The notes under the pieces were generated by a model. That model was given only the letters and a program-made list of their open reading frames with translations. It was not told where the DNA came from and searched no databases. The position numbers and the translations under genes are program-made. A stretch of 35,086 bases of DNA. It comes from Gp7-AA10 sp035516895. Its GTDB lineage: Bacteria > Acidobacteriota > Thermoanaerobaculia > Gp7-AA8. Of this stretch, positions 8,185 through 16,095 are shown piece after piece. Within the stretch, counting starts at the first letter, position 1. Every line of letters begins with the position of its first letter. Location of the stretch: assembly GCA_035516895.1 (NCBI GenBank), contig DATIZY010000358.1, forward strand, positions 1-35,086. The letters are read 5' to 3'.

Positions 8185-9639
8185 TCAGGGAAACATTGCG
8201 CGCGCTGCCGCTCCGGCCATCTCGAAGAGCGGCGTCGGAAAGAGGCCGATCACGAAGATGCCGATGACGGAGATCGCCAGCGCGCCGGTCGCGAACACTC
8301 CCGCCACCGGCACCGCGTAGCCCTCGGGCGATTCCTTCATGTAGAGGAAGTAGACGACGCGCAGGTAGTAGTAGACCGACACGATGCTGGTGAGGATGCC
8401 GATGAGCGCGATCGTGACGTGGCCGGAATCGACGGCGGTCTTGAAGACGTAGAACTTCGCGATGAAGCCGGCGGTCGGAGGAAGTCCCGACAGCGAGAAC
8501 ATGCAGATCGTCAGCGCGAGGCCATAAAACGGACGGCGGAAGCCGAGGCCGGCGATGTCGTCGAGTGTCTGCGGGTCATTCTGATTCTTCGCCAGCATCG
8601 AGACGACGCCGAACGCGCCGATATTCATGAGCGCGTAGGTGATGGTGTAGACGGCGATCGCGGCGATCGCTTCATCGCGCACGGCGACGAGCGCCATCAT
8701 CATGTAGCCGACGTGCGCGATTCCGGAGTAGGCCAGCATGCGCTTGAGATCGCGCTGCGCGATCGCCACCGCGTTGCCGATGACCATCGACAGAATCGAA
8801 AGCGCGGCGATCATGTTCAGCCAGTACTCGTGCTGCAGCAGCGGCGACATCGCCACGAGCAGGCGGATGACGGCGATGAGCGTCGCCGCCTTCGGCGCCA
8901 CCGACAGCCAGCCCGCGACGGGCGAGGGCGCGCCCTGGTAAACGTCGGGCGCCCACGCGTGGAACGGTGCGGCGGCGAGTTTGAATCCGAGTCCCGACAT
9001 GAAGAGGACGAACGCGATCGACAGCAGCGGATCGTTGACGTTCGCGGCGGCGAATGCGCGGCCCATCTCCTCGAAATTCGTCGACTGCGTCGCGCCGTAG
9101 AACAGCGCCGTGCCGTAGAGCACGAAGCCGGTCGCGAACGCGCCCATCAAAAAGTATTTCAGGCTCGCTTCATTCGACACCGGAATGCGGCGGTGATAGC
9201 CAACGAGGACGAAGATGCAGATCGACAATAGCTCGAGGCCGAGGATGACGATGAGGAGGTCGAGTCCCTTGGCCATCATCATCATGCCGACCGTGGCCCA
9301 CATCAGCAGCGCGTAGAACTCGCCGCCTTCGATGTTCTCGCGCTCGAGGTATTCGCGCGCGAAGAGCGTGGCCAGCATCGCCGCGAGCAGAAAGGTGATG
9401 TCGAAGATGCGCGTGATGCCGCTGACCTCGTACGTGCCGCCGAAGAAGCGTCCGCCGCGGACGAGGTTCTCCGACCAGGTGGCCACGATGAACGCGATCA
9501 GCGCCAGCGGCGCCGTCAGACTCCTGAGCCGCGGCGCAAACGCCGCGAAGAGCATCAGCAGCATGCCGGCGATCGAAAGGATCAGCTCCGGAAGAATCGC
9601 GTTGACCCAGCCGGGCTCGATCAGGGGATGCAGCGTCAC
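8185..9639 (-). CDS. nuoN: NADH-quinone oxidoreductase subunit N
   Basis: The protein is 484 residues and multi-spanning, an antiporter-like subunit of complex I. Diagnostic segments include LKYFLMGAFATGFVLYG, the proton-channel helix SGLGFKLAAAPFHAWAPDVY, LKRMLAYSGIAHVGYM and LSGLPPTAGFIAKF. The start is GTG at 9639, with a strong GGGAGGTG ribosome binding site 6 nt upstream. The GTGA overlap with the end of the nuoM frame suggests coupling. Length is normal. Confidence 0.96.
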   Translation of the reverse strand: MTLHPLIEPGWVNAILPELILSIAGMLLMLFAAFAPRLRSLTAPLALIAFIVATWSENLVRGGRFFGGTYEVSGITRIFDITFLLAAMLATLFAREYLERENIEGGEFYALLMWATVGMMMMAKGLDLLIVILGLELLSICIFVLVGYHRRIPVSNEASLKYFLMGAFATGFVLYGTALFYGATQSTNFEEMGRAFAAANVNDPLLSIAFVLFMSGLGFKLAAAPFHAWAPDVYQGAPSPVAGWLSVAPKAATLIAVIRLLVAMSPLLQHEYWLNMIAALSILSMVIGNAVAIAQRDLKRMLAYSGIAHVGYMMMALVAVRDEAIAAIAVYTITYALMNIGAFGVVSMLAKNQNDPQTLDDIAGLGFRRPFYGLALTICMFSLSGLPPTAGFIAKFYVFKTAVDSGHVTIALIGILTSIVSVYYYLRVVYFLYMKESPEGYAVPVAGVFATGALAISVIGIFVIGLFPTPLFEMAGAAARAMFP

Positions 9640-11333
9640 CGGGCACCTCCCGGATGGCGGGTGGCGGGTGGCGGGTCGCGGGTGGGGCGGGGTAGCGACT
9701 GACCTGAATTTCGAATTTCGAATTTCGAATGAAGAATGCCGAATGAAGTGGGCGCGGATTGCGCGAGCGCCGGGCGGCGGGATTCTTCATTCGTCATTCG
9801 AAATTCGAAATTCGAAATTCGTCTGCTCGCCACCATCATCTGGCCGCGCTCGCCGCCGTTCTGCACGGTGGTCAGCAGTCGCTGCACGCTCGGAGTCATC
9901 TTGCGGAGGAACGTGTTCGGATGCACGCCGATCCAGACCATCATCACGATCAGCGGCACCATCGCTGCGATCTCGTTCCAGGCAATCTCCGGAACGTGCT
10001 TGTTCTCTTCGTTCGTGATCGGCCCGAAGAAAACGCTTTGCACGAGCCACAGCAGATAGATCGCCGCGAGGATGACGCCGGACGCGGCGATGATCGCGGC
10101 AGCCGGGTGCGTCTTGAAGGAGCCGGCGAGAATGAGGAACTCCCCGACGAAGCCGTTGAGGCCGGGCAGTCCGACCGACGACAGCATGGCGATGACGAAA
10201 AGCGTCGCGTAGAGCGGCATCGTCCTGGCGATTCCGCCGTAGTCGGCGAGCAGCCGCGTGTGCCGGCGCTCGTAGATGACGCCGACGAGAAGGAAGAGCG
10301 CGCCGGTCGAGATGCCGTGATTGACCATCTGCAGGATCGAGCCTTCGATGGACGTCTGATTCAGCGCGAAGATGCCCAGCACGCAGAAGCCGAGGTGCGA
10401 GACGGAGGAGTAGGCCACGAGCTTCTTCATGTCCGGCTGCACCCACGCCACGAGCGCGCCGTAGATCACGCCGATGACGGCGAGCGCGATCAGCAGGTTC
10501 GCGTACTTCGATGCGGCGTCGGGAAACAGCGGCAGGCAGAAGCGCAGGAAGCCGTACGTGCCCATCTTCAGCATCACGCCGGCGAGGATGATCGATCCGC
10601 CGGTCGGCGCTTCGACGTGCGCGTCGGGCAACCACGTGTGCAGAGGGAAGAGAGGCACCTTGATCGCGAACGCCAGCGCGAACGCTCCGAACAGAATCGC
10701 CTGCGTGTGCGGCGGGATCACCAGGCCGTAGAGGTTCTCGATCGAAAAGTCGGGAATGCCGGCGCGGTGATAGGCGAGGAATCCGAGATAGATGATGCCG
10801 AGGAGCATCAGAAGCGAACCGGTGACGGTGAAGAGGAAGAACTTGATCGCCGCGTAGATACGGTTCGCGCCGCCCCAGACGCCGATCACGAGATACATCG
10901 GCAGCAGCGTCAGCTCGAAGAAGACGTAGAACACGAGCAGATCGACGGCGACGAAGACGCCGATCATCGCCGCTTCCATGATCAGGAATGCGATCACGTA
11001 CTCCTTCGGATGTTTGTGCACCGCGTTCCACGACGAGAGCAGCACCACCGGCGTGAGCAGCGTCGTCAGCAGAACGAGCCAGAGGGAGATGCCGTCGATG
11101 CCGAGCGCGTAGCGGACACCCCATTGAGGGATCCAGGCGCGCGACTCGACGAGCTGGAATCCTGCGACGCCCTCCTGGAACTGCTGCAGAATCGTGAGCG
11201 AGATCGCGAACGTGGCGAGCGAGGTGAAGAGACCGATCGCCTTGATCGCGTTCGCTGCGCTCTTCGGCAGGAAGGCGAGGACGATCGCCACGGCGACCGG
11301 CAGCCAGATGATCCAGCTGAGAACGTTGCTCAT
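9636..11333 (-). CDS. nuoM: NADH-quinone oxidoreductase subunit M with repeat-derived tail
   Basis: The protein is 565 residues from ATG at 11333 (GAGG 8-11 nt upstream). An open frame continues 40 codons further upstream but only through intergenic repeat sequence. Complex I antiporter-like features are clear: FFELTLLPMYLVIGVWGG, FLFTVTGSLLMLLG, FAIKVPLFPLHTWLPDAHVE, KKLVAYSSVSHLGFCVLGIF and LSSVGLPGLNGFVGEF. The family part ends near VQRLLTTVQNGG. About 60 further residues (RISNFEFRMTNEE and on, ending ATRHPGGAR) are encoded by two heptamer repeat arrays. The extended frame still ends exactly in a GTGA overlap with nuoN. The tail is therefore probably translated, though not part of the conserved fold. 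Confidence 0.94.
   Translation of the reverse strand: MSNVLSWIIWLPVAVAIVLAFLPKSAANAIKAIGLFTSLATFAISLTILQQFQEGVAGFQLVESRAWIPQWGVRYALGIDGISLWLVLLTTLLTPVVLLSSWNAVHKHPKEYVIAFLIMEAAMIGVFVAVDLLVFYVFFELTLLPMYLVIGVWGGANRIYAAIKFFLFTVTGSLLMLLGIIYLGFLAYHRAGIPDFSIENLYGLVIPPHTQAILFGAFALAFAIKVPLFPLHTWLPDAHVEAPTGGSIILAGVMLKMGTYGFLRFCLPLFPDAASKYANLLIALAVIGVIYGALVAWVQPDMKKLVAYSSVSHLGFCVLGIFALNQTSIEGSILQMVNHGISTGALFLLVGVIYERRHTRLLADYGGIARTMPLYATLFVIAMLSSVGLPGLNGFVGEFLILAGSFKTHPAAAIIAASGVILAAIYLLWLVQSVFFGPITNEENKHVPEIAWNEIAAMVPLIVMMVWIGVHPNTFLRKMTPSVQRLLTTVQNGGERGQMMVASRRISNFEFRMTNEESRRPALAQSAPTSFGILHSKFEIRNSGQSLPRPTRDPPPATRHPGGAR
9652..9820. repeat. heptamer arrays: GGGTGGC direct and GAATTTC/GAATNNN inverted
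   Basis: 9652-9686 holds five 7-bp units of type GGGTGGC. 9706-9747 holds six units beginning GAAT (three GAATTTC, then GAATGAA, GAATGCC, GAATGAA). 9779-9820 holds the same six-unit design inverted. The two 42-nt arms can form a long stem around a 31-nt loop. All of this lies within the 3' end of the open nuoM frame, just before the nuoN ribosome binding site. Confidence 0.9.
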
Positions 11334-11358
11334 GCCGGCCCTCGGGCGGCGGCCCAAG

Positions 11359-11377
11359 CCCTGAGCGAAGCGAAGGG
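11359..11377. repeat. short palindromic repeat CCCTGAGCGAAGCGAAGGG
   Basis: This short imperfect palindrome lies in the 94-bp gap between nuoL and nuoM. A degenerate relative (CTGAGCGCCGCGAAGGG) occurs at 19811-19827, next to a REP. It looks like another dispersed intergenic repeat family; no role is evident. Confidence 0.5.
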
Positions 11378-11427
11378 CCCCCTGCGTCCTTCGCCGTCTC
11401 CGCGGCTCAGAGCTCGAGGCCGGACTC

Positions 11428-13353
11428 TCATGCGAATACCCATACGAAAACAATGACCCCGAGAAAAAACATCAGCGCGTAGTTGCGGACGTTGCCGGTC
11501 TGGAAGAAGCGCAGCAGATCGCCGATCGCCGCGACGACATAGCCGACGAGCGCGAGAATGCCGTCGATGACCGCATCCATGCCTCGCCAGAGAAATTCGG
11601 AGAAGCGCTCGAGCGGTGTGACCACGACCTGACCGTAGATCTCGTCGACCCAGTATTTGTGCTCCAGCGTGTTTGCGAGCGCCGGAGCCGCCCGCTCGAG
11701 GCGCTCATCGCCCGCGAGCTGCGGGACCTGGTAACGGCGCTTCGCCAGCCACCAGCCGGCGATCGCCAGCAGCGTCGAGACGGCGGCGATTCCGATCTCG
11801 GCCGCCGGCGCGATCTCGATGACGCCTTCGACATTCGGAAGATGCGGAATCACCGGATGCAGCCACGTCTCGAGGAAGTTGATCGGCTTGACTCCGATGA
11901 TCTGCGGGAGGCCGAGCAGTCCGCCGACGAGCGAGAGCGCGCCGAGGATCCAGAGCGGGATCGTCATCGACGGCGGCGATTCGTGCAGATGATGCTCCTG
12001 CTCGTGCGTTCCTCGAAAATCGCCGTAGAACGTGAGGTAGTACAGCCGGTACATGTAAAACGCGGTGAAGAACGCTGCGATCGTGCCGATGACCCAGATC
12101 AGTTTGCCGACGCCGGGAAAGTACGGCGTGGCCCACGCCGAGGCGAGGATCTCATCTTTCGAAAAGAATCCTGCGCCGAGCGGAAGGCCGGCGATCGCGA
12201 ACGTGGCCCACTGCATCGTGCGGAACGTCTGCGGGATCTTGTCGCGCAGCCCGCCCATCTTTCGCATGTCCTGCTCGCCGCTCATCGCGTGGATCACCGA
12301 GCCGGAACAGAGGAAGAGGCACGCTTTGAAGAAGGCGTGCGTGACGAGATGGAAGATGCCCGCCGTGAACGCGCCGACGCCGACACCGATGAACATGAAA
12401 CCGAGCTGCGACACGGTGGAGTAGGCGAGGACCTTCTTGATGTCGAACTGCCGGATCGCGATCGTCGCGGCAAACAGCGCGGTGAGCGCGCCGATGAGGG
12501 CGACGACCATCATCGCCGACGGCGACAGGCGATAGAGCACGTTGGAGCGGGCGATCATGTAGACGCCCGCGGTGACCATCGTCGCGGCGTGAATGAGCGC
12601 GGAGACCGGCGTCGGACCGGCCATCGCGTCGGGCAGCCAGACGTAGAGCGGGATTTGCGCCGACTTCCCGCAGGCACCGAGGAACAGGAGCAGGCAGATT
12701 GCGGTGATGAGCGACGGCTCGACGCCGCCGGCGGCGATCGTCGACACGCGCGCGAAGTCCACCGAACCGAAGTACGCGAACATGAGGAACATCGCGATGA
12801 GGAAGCCGAAGTCGCCGATGCGGTTCACCACGAACGCCTTCTTGCCGGCGGCCGCGGCGAAATCCTTGTCGTAGTAAAAACCGATCAGCAGATACGAGCA
12901 GAGGCCGACGCCCTCCCACCCGACGAACATCAATAGATAGTTGCTCGCGAGAACGAGCACGAGCATCTCGGCGAGAAAGAGATTGAGGTACGAGAAATAG
13001 CGCGCGAATCCCGCCTCATCCGCCATGTAGCCGACCGAGTAGATGTGGATGAGCGTGCCGACCCACGTCACGACCATCAGCATGACGATCGAGAGCGGAT
13101 CGAGCTGGAAGGCGATGTCGGCGCCGATGCCGCCGCTGCTGATCCAGTTGTAGACGACGTCGACGAAGCGCTCGCCCGCGGGATACGCCGCGTGATACTG
13201 GAAAACGGCGATCGTTGCTGCAACCGCGGACAGCAGCGACGTCAGCGGGCCGACGACGGAGACGAAGTTCTTACCGGCGCGCGAGCCGAAGAGGCCGTTC
13301 AGCAGAAAGCCTGCGAGCGGCAGTGCCGGAATGACCCACAGACTGTTCAGCAT
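11428..13353 (-). CDS. nuoL: NADH-quinone oxidoreductase subunit L
   Basis: The protein is 641 residues and a complete antiporter-like subunit of complex I. Hallmarks include FQLDPLSIVMLMVVTWVGTL, FVGWEGVGLCSYLLIGFYY, VNRIGDFGFLIAMF, IPLYVWLPDAMAGPTPVSAL followed by IHAATMVTAGVYM, VLAYSTVSQLGFMFIGVGVG, and the long lateral helix region near the C-terminus. The start ATG at 13353 fits the family N-terminus (LWVIPALPLAGFLLNGLFG). It is separated from the upstream DUF6335 gene by 113 bp containing a heptamer hairpin. It belongs to the minus-strand nuo operon. Confidence 0.97.
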   Translation of the reverse strand: MLNSLWVIPALPLAGFLLNGLFGSRAGKNFVSVVGPLTSLLSAVAATIAVFQYHAAYPAGERFVDVVYNWISSGGIGADIAFQLDPLSIVMLMVVTWVGTLIHIYSVGYMADEAGFARYFSYLNLFLAEMLVLVLASNYLLMFVGWEGVGLCSYLLIGFYYDKDFAAAAGKKAFVVNRIGDFGFLIAMFLMFAYFGSVDFARVSTIAAGGVEPSLITAICLLLFLGACGKSAQIPLYVWLPDAMAGPTPVSALIHAATMVTAGVYMIARSNVLYRLSPSAMMVVALIGALTALFAATIAIRQFDIKKVLAYSTVSQLGFMFIGVGVGAFTAGIFHLVTHAFFKACLFLCSGSVIHAMSGEQDMRKMGGLRDKIPQTFRTMQWATFAIAGLPLGAGFFSKDEILASAWATPYFPGVGKLIWVIGTIAAFFTAFYMYRLYYLTFYGDFRGTHEQEHHLHESPPSMTIPLWILGALSLVGGLLGLPQIIGVKPINFLETWLHPVIPHLPNVEGVIEIAPAAEIGIAAVSTLLAIAGWWLAKRRYQVPQLAGDERLERAAPALANTLEHKYWVDEIYGQVVVTPLERFSEFLWRGMDAVIDGILALVGYVVAAIGDLLRFFQTGNVRNYALMFFLGVIVFVWVFA

Positions 13354-13366
13354 TGGCCGGGCCGAA

Positions 13367-13418
13367 GTCCTGAGCCTGCGCCCTGAGATTGTTTCGCTCA
13401 GGACTCAGGACGCAGGAC
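13367..13418. repeat. inverted TCAGGAC heptamer hairpin
   Basis: The left arm has GTCCTGA, GCCTGCG and CCCTGAG (13367-13387). The right arm has TCAGGAC, TCAGGAC and GCAGGAC (13398-13418), roughly its reverse complement around a 10-nt loop. The same heptamer recurs between nuoA and nuoE. It lies between the DUF6335 gene and nuoL and could slow or pause transcription within the operon. Confidence 0.85.
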
Positions 13419-13466
13419 TGAGAGCTCGTTTTCCTCCCCGCCGGCGCGGGGAGTGGCCCGCGTCAG

Positions 13467-13877
13467 CTACTTTTCTTCGCGAGCCCGATCCTGATAGTCC
13501 TCCGACGATGCCGGATCGAGCTCCCAACGGTGTTTATCGCGACTTCGTTCTTTTTCTCCGACCTTCAGTTCTTCGTTGTCCTGGTACGTGACGCCCAATG
13601 CCTCGCCGATCTCCTCGACGTTGTCCTGCCCGGGAGTCGACGCGCTGCCTGCCACGGATTCCTCGCCGCTCGAATCGGCATCCTCCCACCGCGCGTCGAT
13701 GTCGCCGCCGGAGAGAATCGGGCTCGTATCGGTATGCTCGCGCAGCCGTTCGGCAAGCTTGCGCGATCCCGCCGCGACATCGGGCACGTTCGGTTCGAGG
13801 TCGTCGTCGATGCCGTCGCGGTTGCGATCCTTCCGTTCATCTTCCTTCCAGTCAATGAGCTTCTCGGTCTTGTCCAT
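13467..13877 (-). CDS. DUF6335-like hydrophilic protein
   Basis: The protein is 136 residues, very acidic and hydrophilic, with no signal or membrane segment. The segments SPILSGGDIDARWEDADSSG, STPGQDNVEEIGEALGV and KHRWELDPASSEDYQDR match what I recall of DUF6335, a family known mainly from cyanobacteria and some environmental phyla. ATG at 13877 has GGGAG 8-12 nt upstream. The gene sits between nuoK and nuoL in the complex I operon, on the same strand, although no complex I role is known for the family. Codon use is like its neighbours. Function unknown; it may be a stress-related soluble protein. Confidence 0.78.
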   Translation of the reverse strand: MDKTEKLIDWKEDERKDRNRDGIDDDLEPNVPDVAAGSRKLAERLREHTDTSPILSGGDIDARWEDADSSGEESVAGSASTPGQDNVEEIGEALGVTYQDNEELKVGEKERSRDKHRWELDPASSEDYQDRAREEK

Positions 13878-13955
13878 TTTTCAGCTCCCGACGGAGCACC
13901 GGCTTCAGCCGGTCCGGCCCGGCGAATGCCGGGGCTCCATGCATGAGCTGAAAAA
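13877..13955 (-). repeat. REPIN-like inverted REP pair inside a longer stem
   Basis: 13893-13938 contains GGAG-CACCGGCTTCAGCCGG facing an inverted GGAG-CCCCGGCATTCGCCGGG, two REPs head to head. Outside them, TTTTTCAGCTC (13877-13887) pairs with GAGCTGAAAAA (13945-13955). The outer stem covers the ribosome binding site and touches the start codon of the DUF6335 gene, so the transcript could be translationally gated. Confidence 0.7.
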
Positions 13956-13982
13956 ATGCGGCATTCGTGCCGTCAGCGCCTC

Positions 13983-14018
13983 GTGGTTCGTGGCTTCGCG
14001 GCTCGAACCGCGAACCAT
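13983..14018. repeat. inverted GTGGTTC heptamer hairpin
   Basis: GTGGTTC, GTGGCTTC and GCGGCTC face the inverted units GAACCGC and GAACCAT. This is a compact example of the same 7-bp inverted-array design seen elsewhere in the window. It lies immediately downstream of nuoK in the transcribed direction. Confidence 0.7.
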
Positions 14019-14021
14019 CTT

Positions 14022-14324
14022 TTACCACCTCATCAGATTTGCCTCATCGACATCAATGGTTTGTCTGTGGTGGAACAGCGAAATGAAGATGGCCAGCCCG
14101 ACCGCGGCCTCGGCTGCGGCGATGGCCATGATGAAGAAAACGAAGATGACGCCGTGCAGCTGATGGAACTGCCGCGCGTAGGCGATGAAGGTCAGATTGA
14201 CGGCGTTCACCATCAGCTCGATCGACATGAAAATCGTGATGCCGTTCTTTCGCGTCAGCACGCCGCAGACACCGATCACGAACAGAATTGCGCTGAGGAG
14301 CAGGAACCACTGCGTGGGAATCAT
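14022..14324 (-). CDS. nuoK: NADH-quinone oxidoreductase subunit K
   Basis: The protein is 100 residues with three membrane helices, the normal size. It has the conserved buried glutamates of the proton pathway (Glu in MSIELMVNAVNLTF and in AIAAAEAAVGLAIF) and the end helix facing NuoN/NuoJ. The ATG at 14324 overlaps the nuoJ stop by 4 nt (ATGA), the usual coupling for nuoJ-nuoK. It acts in the membrane arm of complex I. Confidence 0.96.
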   Translation of the reverse strand: MIPTQWFLLLSAILFVIGVCGVLTRKNGITIFMSIELMVNAVNLTFIAYARQFHQLHGVIFVFFIMAIAAAEAAVGLAIFISLFHHRQTIDVDEANLMRW

Positions 14325-14911
14325 GGCCGCACCACCCCGGTGTTCCCGCTCTGCTGCTGAGCCAGGCCCTCGGCGACGGACGGATGCTCTTCCCGCCGCT
14401 GTTCATCGTGCGTCGGCAGCGGCACGCCGCGCGAAGAGAGAAACAGTGCGCCGACGATCGCAGCGAGCAGAAGGATCGAGACGATCTCGAACGGAAAGAT
14501 GTAGCCCTCGAAGAGCGTGATGCCGATCGCGCGCGCGTCGGCAGTGAACGGCGTATTCGGCAGCGCGAGGACCGCGTACTTCGAAATGTAGTAGACGAGC
14601 GCGATTCCGAACGCCGCGCTTCCCGCGTAACCGAGGAACTGCTGCACGGGACGCGTCGGCTCCTCGCCCTGACGCTGCAGATTCAGCAGCATGATGACGA
14701 AGAGGAACAGCACCATGATCGCGCCGGCGTAAACGATCACCTGCAGCGCGGCGAGGAAGGGCACATCGAGCAGCACGTACATCACCGCGAGCGCGAAGAA
14801 CGACGCGACGAGCGACAGCGCGCTCACCACCGGATTGCGGTGAAGGATCACCACGATCGCGAACAGCACGGCGATCGCCGCGAAAAAGAAGAAGATCACG
14901 TACTCGATCAT
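14321..14911 (-). CDS. nuoJ: NADH-quinone oxidoreductase subunit J
   Basis: The protein is 196 residues. Five membrane helices are visible, including VVILHRNPVVSALSLVASFF and the conserved pi-bulge helix FLAALQVIVYAGAIMVLFLF followed by VIMLLN. The C-terminal tail is polar and ends RP. It is coupled to nuoK. The 112-bp gap before it, after nuoH, is where nuoI usually lies; no ferredoxin-like CxxCxxC sequence is present there. Confidence 0.95.
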   Translation of the reverse strand: MIEYVIFFFFAAIAVLFAIVVILHRNPVVSALSLVASFFALAVMYVLLDVPFLAALQVIVYAGAIMVLFLFVIMLLNLQRQGEEPTRPVQQFLGYAGSAAFGIALVYYISKYAVLALPNTPFTADARAIGITLFEGYIFPFEIVSILLLAAIVGALFLSSRGVPLPTHDEQRREEHPSVAEGLAQQQSGNTGVVRP

Positions 14912-15023
14912 CGGACGAACTCCGAGCCGGAGCGAAGCGCCGGCGAGGAGTCACCGCACGCGCCGCGACGAATGGCGTTTTCTTCCGGTGCCGTCATGGA
15001 TTCCTCGCTGCGCTCGGGATTCT

Positions 15024-16091
15024 TCACAGCCACTTCTCCGCGATGAACCATGCGACGAGAACGATGTTCACGACGGCGAGAGGGAGAAACACTTTCCAGC
15101 CCGCCTTCATCAGGATGTCGTACTTCAGCCTCGGAATCGTCCAGCGGACCCAGACGAAGACGAACAGCAGCACGCTGACTTTGATGACGAAGACGAGGGC
15201 CGAAAGGATGAAGCCGAGGAAGGTGGCCGGCTCGTTGTACCAGGGGATGTCCCATCCGCCGAAGAAGAGCGTGACGACGAGCGCGGACATGGTGGCCATC
15301 GCCATATATTCGGACATGAAAAATAGTGCAAATTTCATGGACGAATATTCTGTATGATACCCGGCGACCAGCTCCGCCTCCGCCTCGGCGAAATCGAACG
15401 GCAGGCGGTTCGTCTCGGCGAACGCGGCGACGCAGAAGACGACCATCGACAGCCACATCGCCGGAGAGAAGCAGTTCCACGCCGGCAGCTTGATCGTGTT
15501 GAAGAGAACGAAGGATCCGGTCTGCTTCGCGACGACGTCGGTCAGGCGCAGCGATCCGGCGACCATGAGCGCGCTGATCGCGGAGAGCGTCAGCGCGAGC
15601 TCGTACGAGATCATCTGCGCCGACGAGCGGATCCCGCCGAAGAGCGAGTATTTGTTGTTCGACGACCAGCCGGCGGTGACGATGCCGTAGACGCTCATCG
15701 ACGCGAGCGCGAAGATCAGCAGGATTCCGACGTTGACGTCGGCGACGATCGGCTCGAAGACGCGGCCGTCGCGCAGCGGAAAGGAGCGGCCCCACGGAAT
15801 GACTGCGATCGTCGTCAGTGCGGGAATCAGCCCGAACATCGGCGCGATCGTGTAGAGCCATTTGCTCGCGCCGGCGGGAACGATGTCTTCCTTGAGGAAA
15901 AACTTCGCCGCATCCGCGATCGACTGAAAGAGCCCGAACGGCCCGACGCGATTCGGCCCCGGACGGTCCTGGATCAGCGCGCTTCCGCGCCGCTCGACCC
16001 ACACCATGATCGGCGTGACGTTCAGGAGAGCGCCGACGACGATCACGATCTTGAGAAGCGACAGGGCGATATCGAGCGTGTCGAACGGCAT
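15024..16091 (-). CDS. nuoH: NADH-quinone oxidoreductase subunit H
   Basis: The protein is 355 residues and forms the quinone-chamber subunit that links the peripheral and membrane arms. Signatures include PIMVWVERRGSALIQDRPGP, NRVGPFGLFQSIADAAKFF, FAETNRLPFDFAEAEAELVA and the loop GYHTEYSSMKFALFFMSEY. ATG at 16091 lies 4 nt after the nuoG stop; an open frame upstream of it is a shadow of nuoG. The stretch encoding HTEYSSMKFALFFMSEY (about 15310-15357) uses AT-rich codons unlike the rest of the gene. Confidence 0.96.
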   Translation of the reverse strand: MPFDTLDIALSLLKIVIVVGALLNVTPIMVWVERRGSALIQDRPGPNRVGPFGLFQSIADAAKFFLKEDIVPAGASKWLYTIAPMFGLIPALTTIAVIPWGRSFPLRDGRVFEPIVADVNVGILLIFALASMSVYGIVTAGWSSNNKYSLFGGIRSSAQMISYELALTLSAISALMVAGSLRLTDVVAKQTGSFVLFNTIKLPAWNCFSPAMWLSMVVFCVAAFAETNRLPFDFAEAEAELVAGYHTEYSSMKFALFFMSEYMAMATMSALVVTLFFGGWDIPWYNEPATFLGFILSALVFVIKVSVLLFVFVWVRWTIPRLKYDILMKAGWKVFLPLAVVNIVLVAWFIAEKWL

Positions 16092-16095
16092 GAGG

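Noticed and set aside
11334..11453. N-terminal extension of NuoM by 40 residues
   Set aside because: It is composed of Arg-rich translation of intergenic repeat, and MSNVLSWIIWLP at 11333 is the family N-terminus with a ribosome binding site.
14911..15024. Hidden nuoI between nuoH and nuoJ
   Set aside because: The gap is 112 bp and contains no CxxCxxCxxxCP-type ferredoxin sequence in any frame.
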